This document shows, in pieces, positions 17,396 through 26,519 of a stretch of DNA of 64,000 bases (positions are counted from its first letter, which is position 1; each line of letters starts with the position of its first letter). Location of the stretch: the NCBI RefSeq assembly GCF_017813355.1, contig NZ_JAGIYZ010000014.1, forward strand, positions 62,001 to 126,000, in the 5' to 3' direction. Made by a program: the position numbers and the translations under genes. Below the pieces are notes generated by a model that saw only the letters and a program-made list of their open reading frames with translations, was not told where the DNA came from and searched no databases. The DNA comes from Roseomonas nitratireducens. Its GTDB lineage: Bacteria > Pseudomonadota > Alphaproteobacteria > Acetobacterales > Acetobacteraceae.

Positions 17396-18388
17396 ATGAA
17401 CCGCCGCAGCCTGTTCGCCGCCACCTCAGTCCTTGCCCTGCCCGGGATCGCCCGCGCGCAATCCTTCCCCGACCGGACCATCACGCTGGTCAGCGGCTTC
17501 GCGCCCGGCGGGTCGACCGACATCACGGCACGGCTGCTGGCCGACCGGATGCAGGGCTTCCTCGGGCCCAATGCGCGCATCGTGGTGGAAAACCGGCCCG
17601 GCGCCTCTGGCACCGTCGCCGCGGACTGGCTGCGCCGCCAGCCGGCCGACGGCCATGTGCTGATGCTGAACGAGGCGTCGTCCCACGTGCTGATCCCGAA
17701 CGCGATGCAGGGCGGCACGCGCTACAACCCGATGGAGGACTTCACCCATGTCGCGATGGTCGCGAACGGGCCGCTGATCCTCGTCGCCAAGCCGAACTTC
17801 CCGGCGGCCAACGCGGCGGAGGCGGTTCAGCGCCTGCGCGCCGGCCCGCAGGACGACATGCCCTATGCCTCCTCCGGCGTCGGCTCCATCCCCCATTTCG
17901 CGGGGGAGGCGATCGCCGTCTCGCTCAATCTCGGCGGCCGCTTCGCCCATGTGCCCTACCGCTCCGGCGGGCTGATGGTGGAAAGCATCGCGCGCGGGGA
18001 GACGGCCTGGGGCGTCGCGGTGCTGGCCTCCGCCGCCGCGCAGGTGCGCGACAACCGGGTGCGCGGCATCGCGCTGACGGGGCTCGAGCGCTTCCCCGCC
18101 TTCCCGGACATCCCGACGCTGGCCGAATCCGGCATCCCGGGCTTCGACCTCGGCAACTGGTTCGCCGTGGTCGGGCCGCCGCGCATGCCGGCGCCGGTGA
18201 CCGAGGCGCTGAACCGCGCCATCAACAGCGCGCTGCGCGACGCGCAGCTGCGGGACCGCTTCCTCGTCGCCGGCATCACGCCCTGGACGCGCCCCAACGC
18301 GCCGGCCGACACGCGCGCCTTCTTCCAGAGCGAGCTCGAGAAGTTCAAGGGCGTCGTCGAGCGGACCGGCGTGCGGATGGAACCGTGA
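17396..18388 (+). CDS. Bug/TctC family tripartite tricarboxylate transporter binding protein
   Basis: 330 residues with a signal peptide MNRRSLFAATSVLALPGIARA. Then come the family motifs SFPDRTITLVSGFAPGGSTD, RIVVENRPGASGTVAADWL, PYASSGVGSIPHFAGEAI and HVPYRSGG. Bug proteins are periplasmic and bind small carboxylates or amides, but no TctA/TctB permease genes lie anywhere in this window. Its stop overlaps the GTG start of the GMC gene, so it is part of the catabolic operon and probably binds that operon's substrate. Confidence 0.94.
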   Translation: MNRRSLFAATSVLALPGIARAQSFPDRTITLVSGFAPGGSTDITARLLADRMQGFLGPNARIVVENRPGASGTVAADWLRRQPADGHVLMLNEASSHVLIPNAMQGGTRYNPMEDFTHVAMVANGPLILVAKPNFPAANAAEAVQRLRAGPQDDMPYASSGVGSIPHFAGEAIAVSLNLGGRFAHVPYRSGGLMVESIARGETAWGVAVLASAAAQVRDNRVRGIALTGLERFPAFPDIPTLAESGIPGFDLGNWFAVVGPPRMPAPVTEALNRAINSALRDAQLRDRFLVAGITPWTRPNAPADTRAFFQSELEKFKGVVERTGVRMEP

Positions 18389-19992
18389 CCGATACCGCGG
18401 CCGACATCGTCATCGTCGGCGGCGGCAGCGCCGGCTGCATCCTGGCGGCACGGCTGAGCGAGGATCCCGGCTGCCGCGTCCTGCTGCTCGAAGCCGGGCC
18501 GCCGGACAAGGACGTCTGGATCTCGCTGCCGGCCGGCTACGCGAAGCTCTACGGCAGCGGGAAATACGACTGGCGCTACGAGACCGAGCCGGAGCCGAAC
18601 CTGAAGGACCGCCGCATCCACTGGCCGCGCGGCAGGGTGCTCGGCGGCTCGGGCAGCGTGAACGGGCTCGTGTTCCTGCGCGGCAGCCCGCACGACTATG
18701 ACCGCTGGGTGCAGGCGGGCGCGGCCGGCTGGTCCTACGAGGAAGCCGCGCCGGTCTTCCGCCGCATCGAGCATTGGGACGGCGCGCCCGACCCCACGCG
18801 CGGCGGCGACGGCGCGATCCATGTGCGGGAACCGCGCCGCCTGGCCCCGGCGGCGGCGGCCTTCGTCGAGGCCTGCCTCGCCGCCGGGATGCCGCGCAAC
18901 CGAGACTGGAACGACGGCACCGCCATCGACGGCGCGGGGCCCGTGCAGCTCAACGTCAATGGCGGGCGGCGCTCCTCCACCGCGAAGGAGTATCTCCGCC
19001 CGGCCATGGCGCGCGGCAACCTGCGCGTCGAGACCGGCGTGCTGGCCACGCGCATCGTCGTCGAGGGCGGCCGCGCCGTGGCGGTCGAGGCGCTGCAGGA
19101 TGGCCGCCCCGCCACCTTCCGCGCGGCGCGGGAGATCATCTGCTCCGCCGGCGCGCTGGAGACGCCGAAGCTGCTGATGCTGTCGGGCATCGGCGACGGC
19201 GACGCGCTGCGCGCGCTCGGCATCCCGGTCGCGCATCACAGCCCCGGCGTCGGGCGGAACCTGCAGGACCACCTGATCGCCAAGTGCATCTACCGCGCCA
19301 GGCCCTGCGGCACGCTGAACGAGATCATGCGCTCGCCTCTCCGGCAGGCGAAGATGGGGTTCGACTACCTGCTCTCCCGCACCGGGCCGCTGTCGATCGG
19401 GGCGGGGGAGGCGAATGCCTTCGCCCGCGTCACGCCCGGCGCCGAGGAAGCGGAGGTGCAGTTCCTCTTCGTCAACTTCTCCACCTTCGCCTACGAGAAG
19501 GGCCTGCACGACTTCCCGGGCTTCATGTTCAACTACGGCGTCTGCCGCCCCGACAGCCGCGGGGAAGTTTTTCTCCGTTCCCCCGATGTGCGGGAGAAGC
19601 CGGGCATCCGCGCCAACTACCTCGACCATCCGAACGATGTGCGCGTGATGATCGCCGCCGCCCGTCTCGGCCGGCGGATCGCGGCGCAGGCGCCGCTTGC
19701 CGCGCTGATCGAGGAGGAGCTTCGCCCCGGTCCGGCCGCGACCAGCGACGAGGCCATCCTGGACAACATCCGCGCCACCGCCGGCACCGTCTTCCATCCC
19801 TGCGGCACGGCCCGTATGGGCGGTGCCAACGACCCGATGGCGGTGCTCGACCCGCAGCTGCGGCTGCGCGGCGTCGCGGGGCTGCGCGTGGCCGATGCCT
19901 CCGCCTTCCCGCTGATCCCCTCCCCCAACATCCAGCCCGCGGTGATGCTGGTCGCGGAGCGCTGCGCGGACTTCATCCGGGCGGGTTCGTGA
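18385..19992 (+). CDS. GMC family FAD oxidoreductase (choline dehydrogenase-like)
   Basis: 535 residues. A GTG start at 18385 overlaps the Bug gene stop (GTGA). GGGSAGCILAARLSE (about 12-26) binds FAD. GMC signature 1 is HWPRGRVLGGSGSVNGLVF, with the following HDYDRW. GMC signature 2 is GALETPKLLMLSGIG. The C-terminal active-site region has FHPCGTARMG and a conserved Asn in SPNIQPAVMLVAERCADF. The enzymes oxidise primary alcohols to aldehydes. As the last gene of the oxidase-dehydratase-Bug operon, it may act on an amino-alcohol or hydroxy acid precursor. Confidence 0.93.
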   Translation: MTDTAADIVIVGGGSAGCILAARLSEDPGCRVLLLEAGPPDKDVWISLPAGYAKLYGSGKYDWRYETEPEPNLKDRRIHWPRGRVLGGSGSVNGLVFLRGSPHDYDRWVQAGAAGWSYEEAAPVFRRIEHWDGAPDPTRGGDGAIHVREPRRLAPAAAAFVEACLAAGMPRNRDWNDGTAIDGAGPVQLNVNGGRRSSTAKEYLRPAMARGNLRVETGVLATRIVVEGGRAVAVEALQDGRPATFRAAREIICSAGALETPKLLMLSGIGDGDALRALGIPVAHHSPGVGRNLQDHLIAKCIYRARPCGTLNEIMRSPLRQAKMGFDYLLSRTGPLSIGAGEANAFARVTPGAEEAEVQFLFVNFSTFAYEKGLHDFPGFMFNYGVCRPDSRGEVFLRSPDVREKPGIRANYLDHPNDVRVMIAAARLGRRIAAQAPLAALIEEELRPGPAATSDEAILDNIRATAGTVFHPCGTARMGGANDPMAVLDPQLRLRGVAGLRVADASAFPLIPSPNIQPAVMLVAERCADFIRAGS

Positions 19993-20122
19993 GCGCATCC
20001 GGCGCGGCGCGGCGGGGCATGCCCCTCCATGTCGATGCGATCGCGATGCGCGCCGCGGGGCCTCTCCCGCCCGGCGAGCGCATCGCCAGCGCGGGCCGCG
20101 CCGGCGCGGCGGCGTGACGCGG

Positions 20123-21271
20123 ATGCCTCAGCCATCTTCCGGCATGGCCGCCATCGGCGCGGCGGTCTTCGCCATCGGCTTCTCCACCACCCTCGCCATG
20201 CCGCTCTTCACCGCCTATGCGGACCGCGATGGCGGCGGGGCGGGCGGGCTCGCGGCCGCCTTCATCGCCTATGCCGGCACGCTGATCGTCACCGCGCCGC
20301 TGCTCGGCGGGCTGTCCGACCGGATCGGGCGCAAGCCCTGCGTCCTGGCGGGGCTGGTGCTGGCGGGAGTGTCCACCCTCGCCCTCGTGGTCGCCCCTGG
20401 CCTCGCCGCGCTCGCCGTCGCGCGCGCCCTGCAGGGCCTGGCCATCGGCCTCGTCGCCGGCGGCGCCACCGCCTGGGCGGCGGAACTGGCTGGCGGGCCG
20501 GAAGCGGGGCGCCGCGCCGCGCGCGTCATGGCCTTCGGCACCGCCGGATCCTACGGCGCCGGCGGGCTCGCCACGCTGATCGCCTTCTGGCTTCTCGGGC
20601 AGGCTGAACCGCCCGTCACCTTCTGGCTGCACATGGCGGCGGTCGCGCTGCTGATCCCCGTCGTCGCCCGCCTGCCCGACCGCCGGCCGACCGAGCGCGT
20701 CGCCTGGCTGCGCGTGCCGGCCTTCCCGCGCGGCACCGTCGCTTCCTCCTTCGGCATGTTCGCGGCCTGGGGCGTGACGGGCGTGACCATCACCTCGGTG
20801 CCGAGCGCGCTCGCCGCCGCCGGCTATCCGCGGCTCGGGCCGCTCGCGGTCTGCTTCATGATCGTCGCCGGCACCGCCGTGCAGCAGGCGATCGGGCGCT
20901 GGCCGGCGCGGCGGCTCTCGCTCACGGGCCTGCCGGTGCTCGCGGCGGGGGCGGGGCTCGTCATCCTAGGCACGCTCGGCGCCTCCTTGCCGCTGCTGCT
21001 GGCGGGCGGCGGGCTGGTGGGCAGCGCGGCCTACGGGTTCCTCTATGTCGGGGCGCTAGCGGCGGCGTCGGAGGCCGCCTCGGGGGCGGACAGGGCGCGT
21101 GCCGCGGCGGGCGTCTTCCTCATCGCCCATGCGGGTTTCTGCGTCCCGCCGCTGCTCACGGGCCTCGCGGTCGATGCCTTCGGCGCCCCGGTGGCGCTCG
21201 CCGGCTTCTGGGCGGGGCTCGCGGGGCTGTGCACGCTGCTCGCGCTGCTGCTGTTGCGCCGGCAGGGCTGA
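20123..21271 (+). CDS. MFS transporter
   Basis: 382 residues with about 12 hydrophobic helices. The loop 2-3 motif GGLSDRIGRKPCVLAGLVL is clearly visible at about residues 62-80, and a second, weaker copy region lies mid-protein. The start is placed at ATG 20123. A GTG 9 bases upstream is an alternative with the same frame. No clear Shine-Dalgarno sequence is present before either. It lies 130 bases after the GMC gene, so a link to that operon is possible but not shown. The exonuclease gene starts 19 bases later. Confidence 0.88.
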   Translation: MPQPSSGMAAIGAAVFAIGFSTTLAMPLFTAYADRDGGGAGGLAAAFIAYAGTLIVTAPLLGGLSDRIGRKPCVLAGLVLAGVSTLALVVAPGLAALAVARALQGLAIGLVAGGATAWAAELAGGPEAGRRAARVMAFGTAGSYGAGGLATLIAFWLLGQAEPPVTFWLHMAAVALLIPVVARLPDRRPTERVAWLRVPAFPRGTVASSFGMFAAWGVTGVTITSVPSALAAAGYPRLGPLAVCFMIVAGTAVQQAIGRWPARRLSLTGLPVLAAGAGLVILGTLGASLPLLLAGGGLVGSAAYGFLYVGALAAASEAASGADRARAAAGVFLIAHAGFCVPPLLTGLAVDAFGAPVALAGFWAGLAGLCTLLALLLLRRQG

Positions 21272-21290
21272 GGCGCGCAGATTCGGCACC

Positions 21291-22097
21291 ATGGAACGCG
21301 TCGTGGTCTTCGACATCGAGACGGTGCCGTACCTCGCGGCCGGCCGCACCCTGCTGGGCGAGGCGGCGGAGGGGCTGGACGAGGCCGCGCTGCGCAGCCG
21401 CCTCGGCGCCCGCTATGCGCGGGACGGGCAGGACCCGGCGACGGCCTTCCTCAAGCCGCCGCTGCACGCCATCGCCTGCGTCGCGCTGCTGGTCGCCGAG
21501 CGCGTCGAGCCCGGCGATCCATGGAAGCCGGTGCGCTTCGCCTCCCGCCACATCGGCGCGACGCCGGAACGCGAGATCCTGGCGCTGTTCGAGAAGACGC
21601 TCGCGGTGCGCCCCGCACCGATGCTCGTGGGCTTCAACACCTCCGGCTTCGACATCCCGGTGCTGCGCTACCGCGCCATTGCGCTCGGCGTGCCCATGCC
21701 GGCGCTGAACGGCGCCAATGGGCGGGACTACGGCTACCGCTTCGGCAAGGACCATCTGGACCTCGCCGACCGGCTTTCGGGCTTCCGTGCCTCGCCCATG
21801 CCGTCGCTGGCGGAAGCCTCGGCGCTGATCGGCCTGACCGCGAAGGCCGGCATGGACGGCACCGAGGTGGAGCCGGCGATGCGGGCCGGGCGCGGGGATG
21901 ACGTCGCGGCCTATTGCGAGACGGATGTCGCGGCGACCTGGCTGCTGGCCTTGCGCTTCTGGCAGGCGACGGGGTTGCTCGGCCCCGACGCGGCGCGGTC
22001 GAGCTTCCGCGCCTTCGCCACCTTCCTCGAGGAACACCACGCCGAGCCGCACCTGGCCGACCATGCCGAATGCGCGGAGCGCCTGGCGGCCGGCTGA
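21291..22097 (+). CDS. predicted 3'-5' exonuclease, PolB-like (DNA_pol_B_exo2 family)
   Basis: 268 residues. The start MERVVVFDIETVPYL gives the DxE Exo I motif at residues 8-10. Exo II is GFNTSGFDIPVL with its Asp, and Exo III lies in DVAAYCETDVAATW. The sequence resembles the stand-alone exonuclease domain of family B DNA polymerases, without a polymerase domain. Members are predicted nucleic-acid exonucleases and are poorly characterised. It ends ahead of the tandem hairpin repeat and is convergent with the protease gene. Confidence 0.88.
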   Translation: MERVVVFDIETVPYLAAGRTLLGEAAEGLDEAALRSRLGARYARDGQDPATAFLKPPLHAIACVALLVAERVEPGDPWKPVRFASRHIGATPEREILALFEKTLAVRPAPMLVGFNTSGFDIPVLRYRAIALGVPMPALNGANGRDYGYRFGKDHLDLADRLSGFRASPMPSLAEASALIGLTAKAGMDGTEVEPAMRAGRGDDVAAYCETDVAATWLLALRFWQATGLLGPDAARSSFRAFATFLEEHHAEPHLADHAECAERLAAG

Positions 22098-22136
22098 ACG
22101 CGCGCAGGGCGCAAGGGTGGGCGCGCCGGGTTCGCC

Positions 22137-22461
22137 GCGCGCAAGCAAGGCCGCCGGACAGCGGCGCCGGCGACCGAGGCAAACGAACACCACGGATCGA
22201 GGCCCCGCCTCGATCCGCGAGGGCGAAGCCCGACCGCGCCCAGGCCATCAGTCCCGCCCGGCGCGCCAGTGCACGGCGCGCAAGCCAAGCCGCCGCATGG
22301 CGGCGCCGGCGCTTGAGGCACAAAAAAAGAAAACGGATCGAGGCCCCGCCTCGATCCGGGAGGGCGAAGCCCGACCGCGCCCAGGCCATCCGTCGGCCCC
22401 GGTACGTCAGTGCTCGGCGCGCAAGCCAAGCCGGCGGACGGCGGCGCCGGCGATTGAGGTC
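22137..22461. repeat. tandem imperfect ~140-base intergenic repeat with embedded hairpins
   Basis: Between convergent genes, a block beginning GCGCGCAAGC occurs three times (22137, 22276, 22417), each followed by a GGCGCCGGCG core. Between the copies, a second block containing GGATCGAGGC-CCC-GCCTCGATCC and then GAGGGCGAAGCCCGACC occurs twice (hairpins 22194-22216 and 22335-22357). The period is 139-141 bases, giving two full units and one partial unit. The 10-base stems are perfect in both. Reading frames across it are Arg/Ala-rich with no start signals, so I treat it as non-coding. It is likely a member of a dispersed repeat family. This accounts for the whole 376-base gap. Confidence 0.8.
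22321..22357 (-). terminator. Rho-independent terminator of the protease genes (second repeat copy)
   Basis: Read on the minus strand, the 10-base-pair stem GGATCGAGGC/GCCTCGATCC with a 3-base loop (22357-22335) is followed by TTTTCTTTTTTTG. The protease gene ends at 22474 in this direction, so this is its terminator. The sister hairpin at 22194-22216 lacks such a T-run. Confidence 0.75.
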
Positions 22462-22473
22462 AGGAAGACTTCC

Positions 22474-23580
22474 TCACCGCTCGCAGCGGATGAACACGGT
22501 CGAGGGATGCGCCTGCTCGCCCACCTCGGCCGCGCCGCGCTCGCCGCTCGGGCTTTCGCGCATCACCGGCTGCACGCCGTTGCGGCGGAGGAAATCCACC
22601 GCCTCGGTCCCCTTCACCGCGAAGTTCACGTTCTGCGGGATGTCGCCCGTCCGCGCCGCGATGCGCTGCGCGTTGAGCTTGGAGACGACGACGCCCACGA
22701 CATTGCCCTGGCGGTCGAGCAGCGGCCCGCCGGAATTGCCCTGCTGCACCGGCGCGCTGATCTGGAACTGCGTCTGGTTGTCGCCGAGGCCGGCGAGCGC
22801 GCTGACCTCCCCCGTCGTCAGGGTGGGGCCGGAGGAGAGCAGGCCGGACAGCGGAAACCCATAGGTCACCACGCTTTCCCCGCGCCGCACGGCGTTCGAC
22901 CGGAAGGCGAGCGTGGGGCCGGGATTGCCCGGGACGCGCAGGAGCGCGAGGTCGCGCCGCGCATCCGCGACGGGCGCCTGCGGCACGGTCAGGGTGCGGT
23001 TGTCCGAGGTGCGAACGAAAAGCCGTGTGCAGCCTTCGATGACGTGCTGGTTCGTCATCACCAGGTCGGGGCCGACGACGAAGCCGGTGCCTGTGGACGC
23101 CCGCGCCTGCGGGTTCGGCCGGGCGCCGGGCGGCGTGCCGGGCGCCGGTGCGGGCGCGGCGCCGGGGGCGACCGGTGCCAGCGGCGGCGGCTTCGCCCCG
23201 GGCAGGCCCGCCCCGGCAACCGAGGCGCCGGGACGCGGCTGGGCGGGCCGCGGCGCCGGCCCCATGGCCACGGTGCGCTCGACGCAGATGTCGTGGTTGC
23301 GGCGGACGATCTCCTCCCCGTCCTGCAGGACGAGGCGGATGTCGAAGCGGCAGCCCGCCCCTTCGGCCGGTCGCAGGGAAAACTGCCCGCCCGACGCGAG
23401 TGGCCCGCGGTTGAGCAGGTTGCCGCCCCAGTCGGGGCGGCCGCTGCGCACGGCATGCAGCGCCGTCGCCGGCAGCGGCGCGCCGTTCACGATTCGGAAC
23501 GGCTCGCTCTGCGCCGCCGCCGGAGCGGCGGGAAGCACCAGGGCGGCGGCGAGCAGCAGCGGGGGGAGAATGCGCCTCAT
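22474..23580 (-). CDS. periplasmic trypsin-like (S1C/Deg-like) serine protease
   Basis: 368 residues. The start MRRILPPLLLAAALVLPAAP at 23580 gives a clean Sec signal cleaved after AAAQ. Residues about 25-105 form a beta-like domain (SEPFRIVNGAPLPATALHAV, Cys77 and Cys99 may pair). A Pro/Ala/Gly-rich linker runs to about 160. The trypsin domain has His179 (TNQHVIEGC), Asp210 (DARRDLALLRV) and Ser283 (QQGNSGGPLLD), so the triad is complete. There is no PDZ domain. The small gene upstream encodes a copy of the first domain. Substrates are unknown; a role in periplasmic quality control is inference. Confidence 0.9.
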   Translation of the reverse strand: MRRILPPLLLAAALVLPAAPAAAQSEPFRIVNGAPLPATALHAVRSGRPDWGGNLLNRGPLASGGQFSLRPAEGAGCRFDIRLVLQDGEEIVRRNHDICVERTVAMGPAPRPAQPRPGASVAGAGLPGAKPPPLAPVAPGAAPAPAPGTPPGARPNPQARASTGTGFVVGPDLVMTNQHVIEGCTRLFVRTSDNRTLTVPQAPVADARRDLALLRVPGNPGPTLAFRSNAVRRGESVVTYGFPLSGLLSSGPTLTTGEVSALAGLGDNQTQFQISAPVQQGNSGGPLLDRQGNVVGVVVSKLNAQRIAARTGDIPQNVNFAVKGTEAVDFLRRNGVQPVMRESPSGERGAAEVGEQAHPSTVFIRCER

Positions 23581-23632
23581 GGCACCGATGATGTCGGCAG
23601 CGACCCGATGGGAGTCAATCGCGGACCACCGG

Positions 23633-24049
23633 TCAGGGTCGCGCGCCCCCGACCGTGGGCAGCAACCGGTCGCCGCCGCCCACCTGCGGGAGCGGCGCTT
23701 CCGCACGCGGCGGCGCGGCGGGCATGCCCGGCGCCATGGTCTGCAGGCGCTCGGCGCAGACATCGGCGTCCCGGCGGATGACCTCCTGCCCGTCCTGCAG
23801 CACGAGGCGGATGTCGAAGCGGCAACCGGCTCCCTCTGGCATGCGCATCGCGAAGAAGGCGCCGGGCCGGACCGGGCCCTGGTTGAGCAGGTTGCGGCCC
23901 CAATCCTCGGCGCCGCTGCGGGCAAGGTGAAGGGCCACCGCCGGCAGCGCCGCGGCGTTGACGATGCGGAATGGTTCGTTCTGCGCCTGGGCGGGATCCG
24001 GAAGGGCCAGCAGGAACAGGGCGGAAAGGCGGATCGGCAAGCGCCACAT
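23633..24049 (-). CDS. small periplasmic protein, stand-alone copy of the protease N-terminal domain
   Basis: 138 residues starting MWRLPIRLSALFLLALPDPA with a signal peptide ending AQA. The mature part, beginning NEPFRIVNAAALPAVALHLA, is strongly similar to residues 25-105 of the next gene. The shared stretches are GRNLLNQGP versus GGNLLNRGP and GAGCRFDIRLVLQDGQEV versus GAGCRFDIRLVLQDGEEI. The C-terminal 35 residues are Pro/Ala-rich and then stop where the protease would have its linker. It lies 52 bases upstream of the protease and is divergent from copA by 94 bases. It looks like a tandem duplication that kept only the non-catalytic domain. Confidence 0.85.
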   Translation of the reverse strand: MWRLPIRLSALFLLALPDPAQAQNEPFRIVNAAALPAVALHLARSGAEDWGRNLLNQGPVRPGAFFAMRMPEGAGCRFDIRLVLQDGQEVIRRDADVCAERLQTMAPGMPAAPPRAEAPLPQVGGGDRLLPTVGGARP

Positions 24050-24094
24050 GGCTGGGATGTCGGCGTCGCGGGCACGCCAGTCAAGCAGGGACCC

Positions 24095-24125
24095 TTGACC
24101 TTCCCATATTGGTAAGGCCCAGATC
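24095..24125 (+). promoter_or_regulatory. CueR-type copper-responsive promoter of copA
   Basis: The -35 element TTGACC (24095-24100) runs into a 19-base dyad CCTTCCC-ATATT-GGTAAGG (24099-24117, one mismatch between arms). A weak -10 region CAGATC starts 19 bases after the -35. This long spacer and the CCTTCCC half-site match the known architecture of MerR-family CueR promoters such as E. coli copA. The expected transcript would start about 12 bases before the copA ATG, leaving only the GGAGG site. Confidence 0.85.
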
Positions 24126-24143
24126 GGACAGCGGAGGATCGAC

Positions 24144-26519
24144 ATGCCCGACGCCGCTCTCACCACCCCGCGCCTTTTCCTGCCGGTCGACGGGATGACC
24201 TGCGTCGCCTGCGCCGGCCGTGTGCGCCGCGCGCTGCTCGCCGTGCCCGGCGTCCTGGGCGCGGAGGTCAACGCGGCCTCCGGCCAGGCCGAGGTGGCCG
24301 GCACCGCCGCGGTCGCGGACCTTGTCGCCGCCGTCCGCCGCGCCGGCTACGCGGTGCCGGAGACGGTGTTCGACCTCGGCATCGGCGGCATGACCTGCGC
24401 CTCCTGCGCGCAGCGGGTCGAACGCGCGCTGCGGCGCGTGCCGGGCGTGGTCGAGGCGGGCGTGAACCTCGCGACGGAGCGCGCGCATGTCCGCGCCATC
24501 CGCGGCACGGAGGAAACCGCCCTCGGCGCCGCCGTCGCGCGGGCAGGCTACCGGCTGCTCGCGGCCAGCGCCGAGGAGGACGCCGACCCAGGCGCGGCGC
24601 GGGAGGCGCGCGACCTCATCCTCGCCACGCTGCTGACCCTGCCATTCCTGGCCGGCATGGCGGGGCTGGTGGCGGGGCAGGACTGGATGCCCGGCGGCTG
24701 GTGGCAGTTCGCCCTGGCGACGCCGGTCACCTTCTGGCTCGGTGCGCGCTTCTGGCGCGCGGGCTTCGCGGCGCTGCGCGCCGGCACGGGCAACATGGAC
24801 CAGCTCGTCGCGATCGGCACCGGCGCCGCCTGGGGACTGTCCTCCTGGCTGCTGCTGCGCCACGGGCCGGACCACGCGCATGGCCTGTATTTCGAGGCCG
24901 CGGCGGTCGTCATCCTGTTCATCCTGCTCGGCAAGTGGCTGGAGGCGCGGGCGAAGCGCGCCACGGGCGCGGCGATCCGCGCCCTGCTCGGCCTCGCCCC
25001 GCGCACCGCCCGGCGGATCGAGGACGGGGAGGAGCGCGAGGTGCCGGCGGCGGCGCTCGCGGTGGGCGACCTCGTGGTCGTGCGGCCCGGGGAGCGCATT
25101 CCCGCCGACGGCGCGGTGCGCGACGGCCGCGCCGGGGTGGACGAAAGCGCGCTGACCGGCGAAAGCCGCCCGGTCGAGAAGGAGCCCGGCGCGCGCGTCG
25201 CGACCGGCACCGTGGCGCTCGACGGCCGGCTCGTCATCGCCGTCACGGCTGTGGGGGGCGAGACGATGCTGGCGCGCGTCGCCGCCCTGGTCGCCGCAGC
25301 GCAGGCGAGCCGCGCGCCGGTGCAGAAGCTGGTGGACCGCGTCTCGGCGGTCTTCGTGCCGGTGGTGCTCGCGATCGCCGCCGCCACCTTCGCGGGCTGG
25401 CTGCTGGCCGGCGCGGGGGCGGAGCAGGCGATCATCACCGCGGTCTCCGTACTGGTCATCGCCTGCCCCTGCGCGCTCGGGCTCGCAACCCCCGCGGCCA
25501 TCATGGCCGGCACGGGCGCGGCGGCGCGGGCGGGCATCCTGGTGCGTGACGTCGAGGCGATCGAGCATGCGCAGGCAATCACCCTCGTCGCCTTCGACAA
25601 GACGGGCACGCTGACCGAGGGCCGGCCGCGGCTTGCCGCGCTGCACGCCGCGCCGGGCACGACGGAGGCCGAGGCGTTGCGGCTCGCCGCCGCCTTGCAG
25701 GCGGGCAGCGAGCATCCGCTCGCCCGCGCCGTGCTCGCCGCCGCGGCAGGGAAGCCGCCACCGGTCGAGGATTTCCGCGCCCTGCCCGGGCGCGGCGTGG
25801 AAGGGCGGGTGGAAGGGCGCGCGATCGTGCTCGGCAGCCCGCGGCTGATGGAGGAACGCGGCGCGGATGCGGGCACGCTCGCCGACGCGGTGGCGGAGGA
25901 GGCCGCGCAGGGTCGCAGCCTCGCCTGGCTCGTCGAGGGCGGCCGTGCGCTGGCGCTGCTGGCCTTCGAGGATGCGGCCAAGCCCGGCGCGGCGCGGGCG
26001 GTCGGCGCGCTGAAGGCGATGGGCCTGAAGGTCGCGATGCTCAGCGGCGACCATCCGGCGGCGGCGCAGGCGGCGGCGCGCAGCCTCGGGCTCGACATCG
26101 TCGCGGCCGGCGTGCTGCCGGAGGGCAAGGCGGAGCGCATCGCCGCGTGGCAGGCGGAAGGCCACCGCGTCGCCATGGTGGGCGACGGGGTGAACGACGC
26201 GCCGGCGCTGGCGCGCGCCGATCTCGGCATCGCCATGGGGACGGGCACCGACGTGGCGATCGCCGCCGCGGGCATGACGCTGCTGCGCGGCGACCCGGCG
26301 CTGGTGCCGGCGGCGCTGGCGGTGGCGCGACGGACGCGGCGGAAGATCCGCCACAACCTCGCCTGGGCCTTCGGCTACAATCTGGTCGGGCTGCCGCTGG
26401 CGGCGCTCGGGCTTCTCTCGCCGGTGGTCGCGGGGGCGGCGATGGCGGCCTCCTCGCTCAGCGTGCTGGGCAGCGCGCTGCTGCTGGCACGCTGGCATCC
26501 GGCGGAGGATCCGCGGTGA
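24144..26519 (+). CDS. copA: copper-exporting P1B-type ATPase CopA
   Basis: 791 residues. Two N-terminal HMA domains carry CxxC pairs at 20/23 ([10 protein letters not shown]) and 85/88 ([10 protein letters not shown]). The transmembrane CPC motif is at 441-443 ([12 protein letters not shown]). The phosphorylated Asp485 lies in [11 protein letters not shown]. The hinge is [20 protein letters not shown] and the N-domain HP dipeptide is in [10 protein letters not shown]. These features specify Cu(I) export across the inner membrane. A GGAGG site precedes the ATG. Its stop overlaps the GTG of cueR, so pump and regulator are translated together behind a CueR promoter. Confidence 0.97.
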   Translation: MPDAALTTPRLFLPVDGMTCVACAGRVRRALLAVPGVLGAEVNAASGQAEVAGTAAVADLVAAVRRAGYAVPETVFDLGIGGMTCASCAQRVERALRRVPGVVEAGVNLATERAHVRAIRGTEETALGAAVARAGYRLLAASAEEDADPGAAREARDLILATLLTLPFLAGMAGLVAGQDWMPGGWWQFALATPVTFWLGARFWRAGFAALRAGTGNMDQLVAIGTGAAWGLSSWLLLRHGPDHAHGLYFEAAAVVILFILLGKWLEARAKRATGAAIRALLGLAPRTARRIEDGEEREVPAAALAVGDLVVVRPGERIPADGAVRDGRAGVDESALTGESRPVEKEPGARVATGTVALDGRLVIAVTAVGGETMLARVAALVAAAQASRAPVQKLVDRVSAVFVPVVLAIAAATFAGWLLAGAGAEQAIITAVSVLVIACPCALGLATPAAIMAGTGAAARAGILVRDVEAIEHAQAITLVAFDKTGTLTEGRPRLAALHAAPGTTEAEALRLAAALQAGSEHPLARAVLAAAAGKPPPVEDFRALPGRGVEGRVEGRAIVLGSPRLMEERGADAGTLADAVAEEAAQGRSLAWLVEGGRALALLAFEDAAKPGAARAVGALKAMGLKVAMLSGDHPAAAQAAARSLGLDIVAAGVLPEGKAERIAAWQAEGHRVAMVGDGVNDAPALARADLGIAMGTGTDVAIAAAGMTLLRGDPALVPAALAVARRTRRKIRHNLAWAFGYNLVGLPLAALGLLSPVVAGAAMAASSLSVLGSALLLARWHPAEDPR

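Noticed and set aside
20019-20117. 32-codon frame before the MFS gene, overlapping GTG 20114
   Set aside because: Composition is that of random GC-rich DNA and there is no convincing ribosome-binding site; the MFS start at ATG 20123 is preferred.
22098-22473. Small repetitive proteins in the tandem repeat, on either strand
   Set aside because: Frames are Arg/Ala-rich, repeat with the DNA, and lack ribosome-binding sites. The perfect stems point to a non-coding element.
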